Part shown: positions 7,487 to 13,053 of the stretch, in pieces
Layout: each line of letters opens with the position of its first letter
How positions within the stretch are numbered: the stretch's first letter is position 1
Assembly: GCA_027017165.1 (NCBI GenBank)
Contig: JALURF010000048.1
Coordinates: 1,908 to 14,960 of the forward strand
Origin: Thermofilaceae archaeon
Lineage (GTDB): Archaea; Thermoproteota; Thermoprotei; Thermofilales; B69-G16
Length of the DNA stretch: 13,053 nt
Direction: 5' to 3'
Made by a program: the position numbers and the translations under genes
Notes under the pieces: model-generated
Database searches by the model: none
Told to the model about the DNA's origin: nothing
The model's input: only the letters and a program-made list of their open reading frames with translations

Positions 7487-8776
7487 CTATTTCTGATTTA
7501 TCTTTAAACACCTCCTTAGGTAATCTTCTTCAATTTGTTTATTCATAGCTATTTTACCATAGAAGAAAGCGCTTTTTCGAGGCTTTCTTTCGAAACTTAC
7601 GTAATCTACTTCAACTAATCCAAACCGGGGTTTAAAACCGCTAGTCCACTCGTAGTTATCTATAAAGCTCCAGTACATGTAGCCTCTTACGTCTACATTC
7701 TCTTTCAAGGCTCTCCAGACTTCATAGAGATGGCGAACGATAAAACATATTCTCTGATCATCGTCTCGCGTCGCTATACCGTTTTCGGTTATTATTATCG
7801 GCTTCTTATATTTCTTGAGGAATATGAGAACCTCGTATAACCCTTGAGGATAGATATCCCATCCCATATCCGTGACTTCATCCCCTCTTCCATCGAGAGA
7901 TTCGGCGAAGAGAGACATTATCTTTAGAGGATTAAACCTTATGATATGCCTCGTATAGTAGTTGACTCCCCAGAAATCGTAGGCTCCTCTTATTTCTTTA
8001 TACTTCTTTTTAATAAATACGCCGGGAAGTACTCCTTTTTCCAGAGCCTCTACTACTGTTAAGTTGAAACTCCCGTTGGCGGTATCGGCGGCTAGTTTAT
8101 CTAAGAAGTAGTTTTTAGCGGGCTGGAATATGGTGAAGTGCTTGGCTAAGCCTACTTGAAATTTCTTGTCCGCGTTTTTAATGATTTTATATGCTTCTGC
8201 GTGCGCCATTAAAAGATGTTTTAATACTTTAAAGTATAGGAAGGCATCGCGTTTAAACGGAGGGTATTCACCGCTTCCCCAACCCATATAGGCTAGAACC
8301 GCCGGCTCGTTAACTGTAATCCATATCCTCACGTATTCTTTAAGCTCCTCCACTATCTTCTCCACGAATTGAGCAAAATAGTCGATATTTTCTTCTCTCT
8401 CCCATCCTCCTCTTTTGATAAACCATATTGGATTAGTAAAATGGTGTAGCGTAACTAGGGGCTCAATAGAATGCTCGTGGAGTTTTTTCAACATATCTAC
8501 ATAGGTTTTTACAGCCTCGCTTCTCCACTCTCCAATTTCAGGCTGAATTCTACTCCACTCTACTGAGAAGCGATAGGCGTTATATCCCAGCTTAGCCATA
8601 AGCCCTATATCTTTTCCGTAGAGCCTCCAACTGTTACACGCCATACCGGCTTTAGGAAGTTTGTTCTTCAGCTCCCAGTAGTACCAGTCGTTGTAAACGT
8701 TTCCTCCTTCGATTTGATGGCTCGACGTAGCTGTTCCAAAGAGGAAGTTTTCGGGAAACTCTAAACTCCCAGCCAT
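7487..8776 (-). CDS. Family GH1 beta-glycosidase
   Basis: A 429-residue glycoside hydrolase family 1 enzyme, a retaining beta-glycosidase with a TIM barrel. The start F-L-F-G-T-A-T-S-S-H-Q-I-E-G (11-24) is the family signature. E157 in T-V-N-E-P is the acid/base and E331 in I-I-T-E-N-G the nucleophile. The C-terminal part (Y-W-S-F-I-D-N-Y-E-W, then F-G-L-V-E-V-D-Y) is intact. The length and several stretches resemble the short Pyrococcus horikoshii enzyme BglPh more than the roughly 490-residue Sulfolobus LacS type; BglPh prefers hydrophobic alkyl-glycosides. No signal peptide is seen, so it is probably cytoplasmic. The ATG at 8776 lies about 27 nt from an AT-rich promoter element and the transcript probably continues into the MFS gene. 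Confidence 0.94.
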   Translation of the reverse strand: MAGSLEFPENFLFGTATSSHQIEGGNVYNDWYYWELKNKLPKAGMACNSWRLYGKDIGLMAKLGYNAYRFSVEWSRIQPEIGEWRSEAVKTYVDMLKKLHEHSIEPLVTLHHFTNPIWFIKRGGWEREENIDYFAQFVEKIVEELKEYVRIWITVNEPAVLAYMGWGSGEYPPFKRDAFLYFKVLKHLLMAHAEAYKIIKNADKKFQVGLAKHFTIFQPAKNYFLDKLAADTANGSFNLTVVEALEKGVLPGVFIKKKYKEIRGAYDFWGVNYYTRHIIRFNPLKIMSLFAESLDGRGDEVTDMGWDIYPQGLYEVLIFLKKYKKPIIITENGIATRDDDQRICFIVRHLYEVWRALKENVDVRGYMYWSFIDNYEWTSGFKPRFGLVEVDYVSFERKPRKSAFFYGKIAMNKQIEEDYLRRCLKINQK

Positions 8777-8778
8777 TA

Positions 8779-8808
8779 CCTACAAATATCCTAACGCCTA
8801 CAAATATT
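8779..8808. promoter_or_regulatory. Divergent promoter with shared TATA-like element and direct repeat
   Basis: The 55-bp gap between the glycosidase ATG (8776, minus) and moaE ATG (8832, plus) holds CAAATATT at 8801-8808, whose core AAATATT reads as a TATA-like element on both strands. Its centre is about 27-28 nt from both start codons, so one element could serve both leaderless transcripts. An 11-bp sequence, CCTACAAATAT, occurs twice (8779-8789 and 8797-8807), 18 bp apart. The copy next to the glycosidase start may be a regulator site. Confidence 0.5.
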
Positions 8809-8831
8809 CTTGTCGAGTAGGGTGTATCCGC

Positions 8832-9251
8832 ATGATATTTAAGCTATGTGAAAAACTTCCTCCTCTCAACGAAGTAGAGTCTCGCCTTAATTTAAGGGAG
8901 AATACCGGTTGTTTCATAATATTCACCGGAGTCGTGAGGGCATTTTCTGAGAGTGGAGAAAGAGTCCTCTATCTTTACTATGAGGCTAACGAGAAATTAG
9001 CGGCAAAAATCTTCAGCGATATAGTAGAAGATTTGAAAAAGAAGTACAATATTCACGACGCCCTCTTGTACCACAAGATTGGAAAAGCAGAAGTCGGAGA
9101 GAAAGTGATGTATGTAGGCGTGGCTTCAAGGAGAAGAAAAGAAGCTTTTAAAGCTATACAGGAACTGGTAGAGAGGATTAAAAAAGAGGTTCCTATATGG
9201 AAAAAAGAGGTAACTGAGTCTAGAGAGTACTGGGTTGGAGTGAGGGGTTAG
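8832..9251 (+). CDS. moaE: Molybdopterin synthase large subunit MoaE
   Basis: A 139-residue protein of normal MoaE length. MoaE binds MoaD's C-terminal tail and converts precursor Z (cPMP) to molybdopterin using MoaD thiocarboxylate. Visible motifs are G-C-F-I-I-F-T-G-V-V-R (26-36), L-Y-Y-E-A (48-52), and K-K-E-V-P-I-W-K-K-E (117-126). K117 aligns with the active-site lysine K119 of E. coli MoaE and K124 with K126. The usual W-V near the end is present. The common H-R-x-G reads H-K-I-G here (81-84), a conservative change. Transcription probably starts at the ATG from the shared element at 8801-8808. The stop lies 1 bp from the convergent PAC2-family stop. With moaD at 5911 both halves of the synthase are present. 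Confidence 0.93.
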   Translation: MIFKLCEKLPPLNEVESRLNLRENTGCFIIFTGVVRAFSESGERVLYLYYEANEKLAAKIFSDIVEDLKKKYNIHDALLYHKIGKAEVGEKVMYVGVASRRRKEAFKAIQELVERIKKEVPIWKKEVTESREYWVGVRG

Positions 9252-9252
9252 A

Positions 9253-10068
9253 CTATCGGTATATAAGCTCTACTCTTTCTTTGCGGGAAAGCCCATTCAT
9301 TATTTCTCTAACCACCCTTCTAAACATCTCCTTCCTCTGCTCAAGCGCTTCAATCTTAAACTTTACGCCAGTCAACTTCGATACAGCCTCGAGAAGCCTT
9401 ATAACCGCTGGGGCGTCTATATCCACTTTCTTTGCCATTTCAGCCAGCGTTCTCTCGTCAATTTTCCTAGTCGCTATAGCCTCGTAGATTTCGAAGAAAA
9501 GCTTTAAGAAATCCGACTCAGCTACCAATAGGATTCCATCTATGTTCCTTCTCATACATTCATCCAGTAGATAAGCCCCGCTACTCTTCAAAATCCCCGA
9601 GAAAGGCTTAAAGCCTAAGCTAGCTACTTCAGCTACGAGATGCTCCTCCGTGACGAAGTAGACCTCTTTAGCCTCTTCGCCCATTGGCATTGTACAGTCT
9701 ATAGCTATAGCTCTTTTGACTTCATTTCTCTCAGCCCAATCCATTAAAGCATCAGCTATTTTGGGAAAGATCTGATTAGCTTTTTCCATTGAAAGGACAA
9801 ATGGTATTTTAAGGACCATTATAGGGTAGTGAGGATTAAAGTAGATAGTGTATGGATGGGTCATTCTGCCGCTGTAAACATACATCAATGGCTGGACTTC
9901 CTTAACGTTGATATAGGCGATTGGTTGAAGCTTCAGATTTTCTATTATAAAGTCCGCTACTAGCCCTGTTACCTGGCTTATATTAAACATTGGTATTATC
10001 AAGCTTTTATTCTTGAAAACTCTAAGATATGTTTCGAAAACCCTTACTTCGTCCAAAAGAAACACCAA
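9253..10068 (-). CDS. PAC2-family protein (proteasome-assembly-chaperone-like)
   Basis: A 271-residue protein matching archaeal PAC2-family members, related to eukaryotic proteasome assembly chaperone 2. The N-terminal half has the typical alternation of short strands and G-L-V-A-D-F-I-I-E (35-43), followed by a P-L-M-Y-V-Y-S-G-R-M stretch and H-P-Y-T-I-Y. The middle has A-I-A-I-D-C-T-M-P-M-G-E and a later S-S-G-A-Y-L-L-D-E-C. The C-terminal 80 residues are helical and charged, as in relatives. Its role in archaea is not settled; proteasome assembly is an analogy. The start is either TTG 10068 or GTG 10065; both lie 25-28 nt from a TATA-like element, so I report the longer one. No membrane segment. 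It stands alone on the minus strand, convergent with moaE. Confidence 0.75.
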   Translation of the reverse strand: MVFLLDEVRVFETYLRVFKNKSLIIPMFNISQVTGLVADFIIENLKLQPIAYINVKEVQPLMYVYSGRMTHPYTIYFNPHYPIMVLKIPFVLSMEKANQIFPKIADALMDWAERNEVKRAIAIDCTMPMGEEAKEVYFVTEEHLVAEVASLGFKPFSGILKSSGAYLLDECMRRNIDGILLVAESDFLKLFFEIYEAIATRKIDERTLAEMAKKVDIDAPAVIRLLEAVSKLTGVKFKIEALEQRKEMFRRVVREIMNGLSRKERVELIYR

Positions 10069-10087
10069 ATATACATTGAGCCAGCTG

Positions 10088-10098
10088 CCTTAAAATCC
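10088..10098 (-). promoter_or_regulatory. Possible TATA element for the PAC2-family gene
   Basis: On the minus strand this reads GGATTTTAAGG, centred 25-28 nt before the TTG/GTG start at 10068/10065. A second candidate, GGGTTTAAAG, lies about 10 bp further upstream and would give a short leader. Based on position only. Confidence 0.4.
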
Positions 10099-10185
10099 TT
10101 ACTTTAAACCCGTTGGTTACATTAGCTTTAATCTTTTTGCATAAACTTCGTTGGCTTTTAAATTGGTCCACCGTTTTCCGGAATT

Positions 10186-10196
10186 ACATTAAATGT
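10186..10196. promoter_or_regulatory. Inverted repeat upstream of the transketolase-aro operon
   Basis: ACATT-A-AATGT is a perfect 5-bp inverted repeat around a central A. Allowing one mismatch, the arms extend to about 8 bp. It lies about 20-35 bp upstream of the TATA-like elements of the operon, a place where an archaeal activator or repressor could bind. It is short and AT-rich, so chance is a serious alternative. Confidence 0.25.
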
Positions 10197-10216
10197 TATC
10201 ACTGTTATAGAGCGTA

Positions 10217-10257
10217 AAATTTAAAAACTATTATATTTTTATAGAATGCTCAGAGGG
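10217..10257 (+). promoter_or_regulatory. Promoter and Shine-Dalgarno region of the transketolase-aro operon
   Basis: Two AT-rich candidates are present: AAATTTAAAAAC (about 10217-10228) and TTATATTTTTATA (10231-10243). The second is centred about 27 nt before the ATG at 10263, and GAGG (10253-10256) lies at Shine-Dalgarno distance from the same ATG. Together they point to 10263 as the original start of the transketolase N-subunit. Confidence 0.5.
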
Positions 10258-10262
10258 ATAAT

Positions 10263-10987
10263 ATGCGCCAATACGATATGCTTTAAATTTAGAAACCATA
10301 GACATTAATTCTATTCGAGAAAGGGCCGTTAAAGTTTTCGAAAGATTCTCATCAAGGGCTTCCGGAAGACATGAATTCTCTTCAAAATCCGCGTTTAACA
10401 TTCTATTAGCCCTATACGGCTTCTGGATCAACCTCGGAGGGAAGAGATTAGTGCTCTTAAGCAAAGGACACGCCGCCACAGCCCTCTACGCAGTATACGC
10501 TGGAATAGGCATTTTAGACAATACGGATGTTGAAAATTTCTGCGAGCCAGAATCTCCGCTTCAATCCCATCCGGAGCCACCGCTAACTCTTATGCCGACC
10601 GGTTCCCTCGGAAACGGTATTTCAATAGCCAACGGCGTTATCCTAGCTTCGAGAATAAGGGGGTCTACGACTAGAGTAGCCGTTGTAGTTGGCGACGGAG
10701 AAATAAACGAAGGTAGCGTTTGGGAGGCTATAGCCACTGCATCACACCATAAGCTATGGGAGATCATAGTTCTAGTCGACGCGAATGGACGCCAGCTATC
10801 TGGGCCATCTTCCAGTATAAAAAATATGGAGCCCTTAGTTGACAAATTCGAGGCTTTCGGATGGAGAGTACTCGAGACAGATAATAGGCTAGAAGATATC
10901 GTACTGGCTTTAAAGAAGTGCGAAGACTGGGGTTACGGTCCATCTGCAATTATCGTGAGGTGGGATAGTGCTAATAGAGAGCGTTAG
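10263..10987 (+). CDS. Transketolase N-terminal subunit, with apparent 1-base frameshift near its start
   Basis: This is the thiamine-diphosphate-binding half of a split transketolase, which with the next gene moves two-carbon units between sugar phosphates and supplies erythrose 4-phosphate. Motifs: L-S-K-G-H-A-A, S-H-P-E, T-G-S-L-G-N-G, and the ThDP motif G-D-G-E-I-N-E-G running to D-A-N-G (10691-10786). Family-like sequence in this frame extends back to about 10283 (N-L-E-T-I-D-I-N-S-I-R-E), but there is no ATG, GTG or TTG before GTG 10451, which is too late since it would remove the start of the fold. Adding one T at 10282-10284 joins the frame to ATG 10263, giving about 241 residues. The usual G-H-P-G-G loop reads G-R-H-E-F here. 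It overlaps the next gene by 20 bp. A rare ATT/ATA start is an alternative. Confidence 0.8.
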
Positions 10988-11903
10988 AGAGGAATTTGGG
11001 AGACTTCTAGTCGAGATGGGAAGTGAGAGAGGAGACCTCGTAGTAGTCGACGCCGACGTGTCCATATCTACTAAAACTGCCCTTTTCGCTAAAACATTTC
11101 CCGAGAGATTTATTCAAGTGGGAATTAGCGAACAAGATTTAGTATCCACGGCGGCCGGCTTAGCCTTAGGTGGTCTCACCCCAGTCGTCTGCACGTTCGC
11201 CGCATTTCTCATGAGAGGATGGGAGCAGATAAGGAACATCATAGCTAGGGCCTGCCTCAACGTGAAGATCGTCGGTACTCATTCAGGACTTTCGGACTAC
11301 TTTGATGGTTCTTCTCATCAATGTTTTGAAGATATAGGTCTGATGAGGATACTCCCCAATGTCACCGTCGTATCTCCAGCTGACGCGCTTTCGCTTAGAA
11401 AACTGTTTAGAAAAAGCATAGAGCTAAAAGCACCCGTATACTTGAGACTTGGAAGAGATCATAACTTCAAAATTTACGAAGACGAGAACAGCGTAAAACT
11501 CGGCGAAATAGGTGTTTTAGAGGATGGAGAAGACGCCGTGATAATCTCGACGGGAGCAATGGTCGGCGTAGCCCTCTTAGCCTCCAAAATCCTCAAGAAA
11601 AGAGGCTTCAGCGTCGGCGTTGCCGATGTTCATACTATAAAGCCGTTGGACGAGTATACGTTGATAAAGCTCGCTCAAAAAACTGGTCTCTTGTTTACTC
11701 TTGAAGATCACAACATTTACTGCGGTTTAGGGAGTGCCGTAGCTGAGCTATTGTCCGAGAAGTATCCCATCCCCGTCATAAGGATGGGGTTAAGAGATAG
11801 GTTTGGCAGATCCTCACTCAATTTTTTCAAACTATTAGATTATGTAGGCCTTTCTCCGCGTAAGGTAGCGGAGAAAGTAGAGGGGGTGCTTAATGGGATA
11901 TAA
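10968..11903 (+). CDS. Transketolase C-terminal subunit
   Basis: A 311-residue protein holding the pyrimidine-binding and C-terminal domains of transketolase; it forms the active enzyme with the N-subunit. G-I-S-E-Q (52-56) carries E55, the glutamate that activates thiamine diphosphate. A-G-L-A-L-G-G follows, then the F-A-A-F-L-M-R-G-W-E-Q-I-R helix (77-89) and D-G-S-S-H-Q (113-118), all typical. The C-terminal domain starts near residue 175 (L-G-E-I-G-V-L-E-D-G) and includes the H-T-I-K-P-L-D motif. GTG 10968 is chosen because a near-perfect Shine-Dalgarno sequence, GAGGTGG (10957-10963), precedes it and the family N-terminus begins here. It overlaps the N-subunit gene by 20 bp and the DAHP synthase gene by 11 bp, so all should be made together. 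No anomaly seen. Confidence 0.92.
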   Translation: MLIESVREEFGRLLVEMGSERGDLVVVDADVSISTKTALFAKTFPERFIQVGISEQDLVSTAAGLALGGLTPVVCTFAAFLMRGWEQIRNIIARACLNVKIVGTHSGLSDYFDGSSHQCFEDIGLMRILPNVTVVSPADALSLRKLFRKSIELKAPVYLRLGRDHNFKIYEDENSVKLGEIGVLEDGEDAVIISTGAMVGVALLASKILKKRGFSVGVADVHTIKPLDEYTLIKLAQKTGLLFTLEDHNIYCGLGSAVAELLSEKYPIPVIRMGLRDRFGRSSLNFFKLLDYVGLSPRKVAEKVEGVLNGI

Positions 11904-12681
11904 ACTAGTTTTAGGAGAAAAAGCCGCCGTTAAAGTCAAAGGTGTTGAAATAGGAGGTAAAAAACCTATAGTGATAGCTGGTCCTTGCTCAGTAGAGTCC
12001 AAAGATCAGCTGATGGAAGTTGCATGGGCTGTTAAAGAAGCTGGCGCGCATGTACTTAGAGGAGGCGCATTTAAACCGCGCACTTCTCCCTATTCATTTC
12101 AGGGACTTGGAGTAGAAGGTTTAAAAATGCTGCGGGAAGCGGGCGATGCCACTGGCCTTCCTGTGATATCCGAGGTTCTCGATCCGAGAGATGTAAAGCT
12201 GGTTGCCGAATACGTAGATATACTACAGGTAGGGGCCCGTAATTGCCAGAACTTTCCACTACTAAGAGAAGTCGGTAAAGCCGGAATTCCCGTACTAATC
12301 AAGAGGGGTTTCTCCATAACTTTAGAGGAGTATCTCTGCGCTGTAGAGTATATTTTGTTAGAAGGGAACGATAAGGTGATTCTCTGCGAGAGAGGCATCA
12401 GAACATTTTCCGATTCTTCGCGCTTTACGCTCGATATAGCCGCTATACCTCGTTTAAAGGATACATCGCGCTTCCCCGTTATAGCCGATCCCAGCCATGC
12501 AGCGGGTAGGAGAGACCTAGTACTACCCTTGGCTAAAGCCGCCTTGGCGGCTGGCGCTGATGGAATAATGGTAGAAGTACATCCGCGTCCTGACGAGGCT
12601 TTATCCGACGGTTCTCAAAGTCTGACGGTGGAACAGTTTAGAGAACTGATGAGCGAGTTGAGGAGATGGAATTTAGTATAG
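11893..12681 (+). CDS. aroF: 3-deoxy-7-phosphoheptulonate (DAHP) synthase, class I beta
   Basis: A 262-residue enzyme that condenses phosphoenolpyruvate with erythrose 4-phosphate, the first step of aromatic amino acid synthesis. A-G-P-C-S-V-E-S (29-36) holds the metal-ligand cysteine C32. G-G-A-F-K-P-R-T-S-P-Y (58-68) binds substrates. V-G-A-R-N-C-Q-N, L-I-K-R-G, A-D-P-S-H-A-A-G-R and M-V-E-V-H complete the barrel and metal site. The length fits the short beta type (AroG/KDO8P-synthase-like), as in Pyrococcus furiosus, with no added ACT or chorismate-mutase regulatory domain, so feedback control is not expected from the sequence. KDO8P synthase is unlikely given the aro context. The ATG at 11893 has a GAGGGGGTG Shine-Dalgarno sequence (11880-11888) inside the previous gene's end and overlaps it by 11 bp. 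Confidence 0.93.
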   Translation: MGYKLVLGEKAAVKVKGVEIGGKKPIVIAGPCSVESKDQLMEVAWAVKEAGAHVLRGGAFKPRTSPYSFQGLGVEGLKMLREAGDATGLPVISEVLDPRDVKLVAEYVDILQVGARNCQNFPLLREVGKAGIPVLIKRGFSITLEEYLCAVEYILLEGNDKVILCERGIRTFSDSSRFTLDIAAIPRLKDTSRFPVIADPSHAAGRRDLVLPLAKAALAAGADGIMVEVHPRPDEALSDGSQSLTVEQFRELMSELRRWNLV

Positions 12682-13053
12682 TACATGAATTCAAGTGTGA
12701 AGTAGTAGTCCGGAAGGGCTTACTTAACGACCTGTCGAAGATATTGGCTACGGTGAATCCTTACAAGATTCTAGTGATTACTGATAGAAACTTGGAGAAG
12801 TTGTGGCTCTCTCGGGTTCTCGACGGATTAAAAGACTTAGAAATTGAAACTCAAGTGTATACGCTAGATCCGGGGGAAGAGGCGAAGGATATCGAGGTTG
12901 TGAAGTCGGTATGGTCATTTGCCTTAGCTAACGGGTTTACGAGAGGATCTGTTATTTTGGGTTTAGGAGGAGGGACCATACTGGACGTGGCTGGCTTCGT
13001 CGCGTGTACGTTTAAGAGAGGTATGAAACTCGTCGTGGTGCCGACTACTCTCT
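12666..13053 (+). CDS. aroB: 3-dehydroquinate synthase, N-terminal part (3' end outside window)
   Basis: An open frame runs from ATG 12666 to the window end, 129 residues without a stop. AroB converts DAHP to 3-dehydroquinate using NAD and a divalent metal, the step after DAHP synthase. The NAD-binding region is clear: I-L-V-I-T-D-R-N near residue 35, D-P-G-E-E-A-K near 72, and G-L-G-G-G-T-I-L-D-V-A-G-F-V-A near 100, then R-G-M-K and V-V-V-P-T-T-L at the edge. The G-G-G and P-T-T-L motifs are hallmarks of the family; the metal ligands lie beyond the window. The start overlaps the DAHP synthase gene by 16 bp, with GAGGAG directly before the ATG, an unusually tight spacing that might favour coupled re-initiation. 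Glycerol-1-phosphate dehydrogenase is a related family, but the context supports AroB. Confidence 0.88.
   Translation, partial: MEFSIVHEFKCEVVVRKGLLNDLSKILATVNPYKILVITDRNLEKLWLSRVLDGLKDLEIETQVYTLDPGEEAKDIEVVKSVWSFALANGFTRGSVILGLGGGTILDVAGFVACTFKRGMKLVVVPTTL

Noticed and set aside
10278..10290. Programmed -1 frameshift or transcript slippage to restore the transketolase frame
   Set aside because: The CTT TAA site is not a recognised slippery heptamer (re-pairing CTT with GCT is poor), the T-run is only three long and no downstream structure is obvious; a simple one-base change is more likely.
10246..10308. A 20-codon reading frame from ATG 10246, possibly a leader peptide for the transketolase-aro operon
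   Set aside because: It is not rich in aromatic residues, no attenuator-like hairpins follow, and leader-peptide attenuation is not an established archaeal mechanism.
10231..10479. Minus-strand open frame opposite the transketolase start
   Set aside because: It is antisense to conserved transketolase sequence, resembles no family and covers the operon's promoter.
11335..11390. Possible second C/D box sRNA: TGATGA at about 11341
   Set aside because: No CTGA occurs at guide distance; the first one is far downstream, and the site lies inside conserved transketolase coding sequence.
12650..12680. CTGATGAG near the DAHP synthase end as a box C
   Set aside because: No D', C' or D boxes follow at the needed spacing; it is coding sequence.
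1..13053. tRNA/rRNA genes, CRISPR repeats, insertion sequences, integrases, defence or toxin genes
   Set aside because: Looked for on both strands by eye; no cloverleaf, regular spaced repeat, transposase motif or terminal inverted repeat was seen.

Overview
The window reads as hyperthermophilic archaeal DNA, most likely Thermoproteota (Crenarchaeota); this is inferred from gene content and no order is assigned. Supporting signs are an XPD helicase with cysteines for an iron-sulfur cluster, a PAC2-family protein, a radical SAM enzyme ending in a TRAM-like domain, a transketolase split into two genes, a one-domain DAHP synthase, a Pyrococcus-type GH1 glycosidase, a C/D box sRNA, and AT-rich TATA-like elements about 25-28 nt before start codons (leaderless transcription). 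Genes are packed tightly, with many 1-16 bp overlaps.

Left part (1-3274): the end of a membrane-anchored surface protein overlaps the start of a radical SAM-TRAM protein. The tail of that gene overlaps, convergently, the tail of an XPD/Rad3-family helicase gene. A divergent promoter region (3275-3379) separates the helicase from the next operon.

Middle part (3380-9251): a very divergent GHMP-kinase-like protein is translationally coupled to a secreted, membrane-anchored protein with three beta-sandwich-like repeats of about 80 residues. The short gap after it holds a complete C/D box sRNA with two 12-nt guides. This RNA overlaps the apparent start of a small unknown gene, whose true start is probably a downstream TTG. 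That small gene overlaps moaD. A minus-strand sugar module (GH1 beta-glycosidase followed by an MFS transporter) sits between moaD and moaE. One AT-rich element lies exactly midway between the divergent starts of the glycosidase gene and moaE.

Right part (9253-13053): a PAC2-family gene converges on moaE. Then a plus-strand operon begins: transketolase N-subunit, transketolase C-subunit, DAHP synthase and 3-dehydroquinate synthase (cut by the window end). Each gene overlaps the next. Transketolase would supply erythrose 4-phosphate, which DAHP synthase condenses with phosphoenolpyruvate and AroB cyclises, opening the shikimate pathway. The transketolase N-subunit has no ordinary start codon in frame with its conserved N-terminal part. 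Adding one T to the T-run at 10282-10284 joins it to an ATG at 10263 that has a well-placed TATA-like element and Shine-Dalgarno-like sequence, so the gene looks frameshifted by one base.

I saw no tRNA or rRNA genes, CRISPR array, insertion sequence or integrase. No gene-free stretch exceeds 300 bases; the longest gap is 10069-10262.
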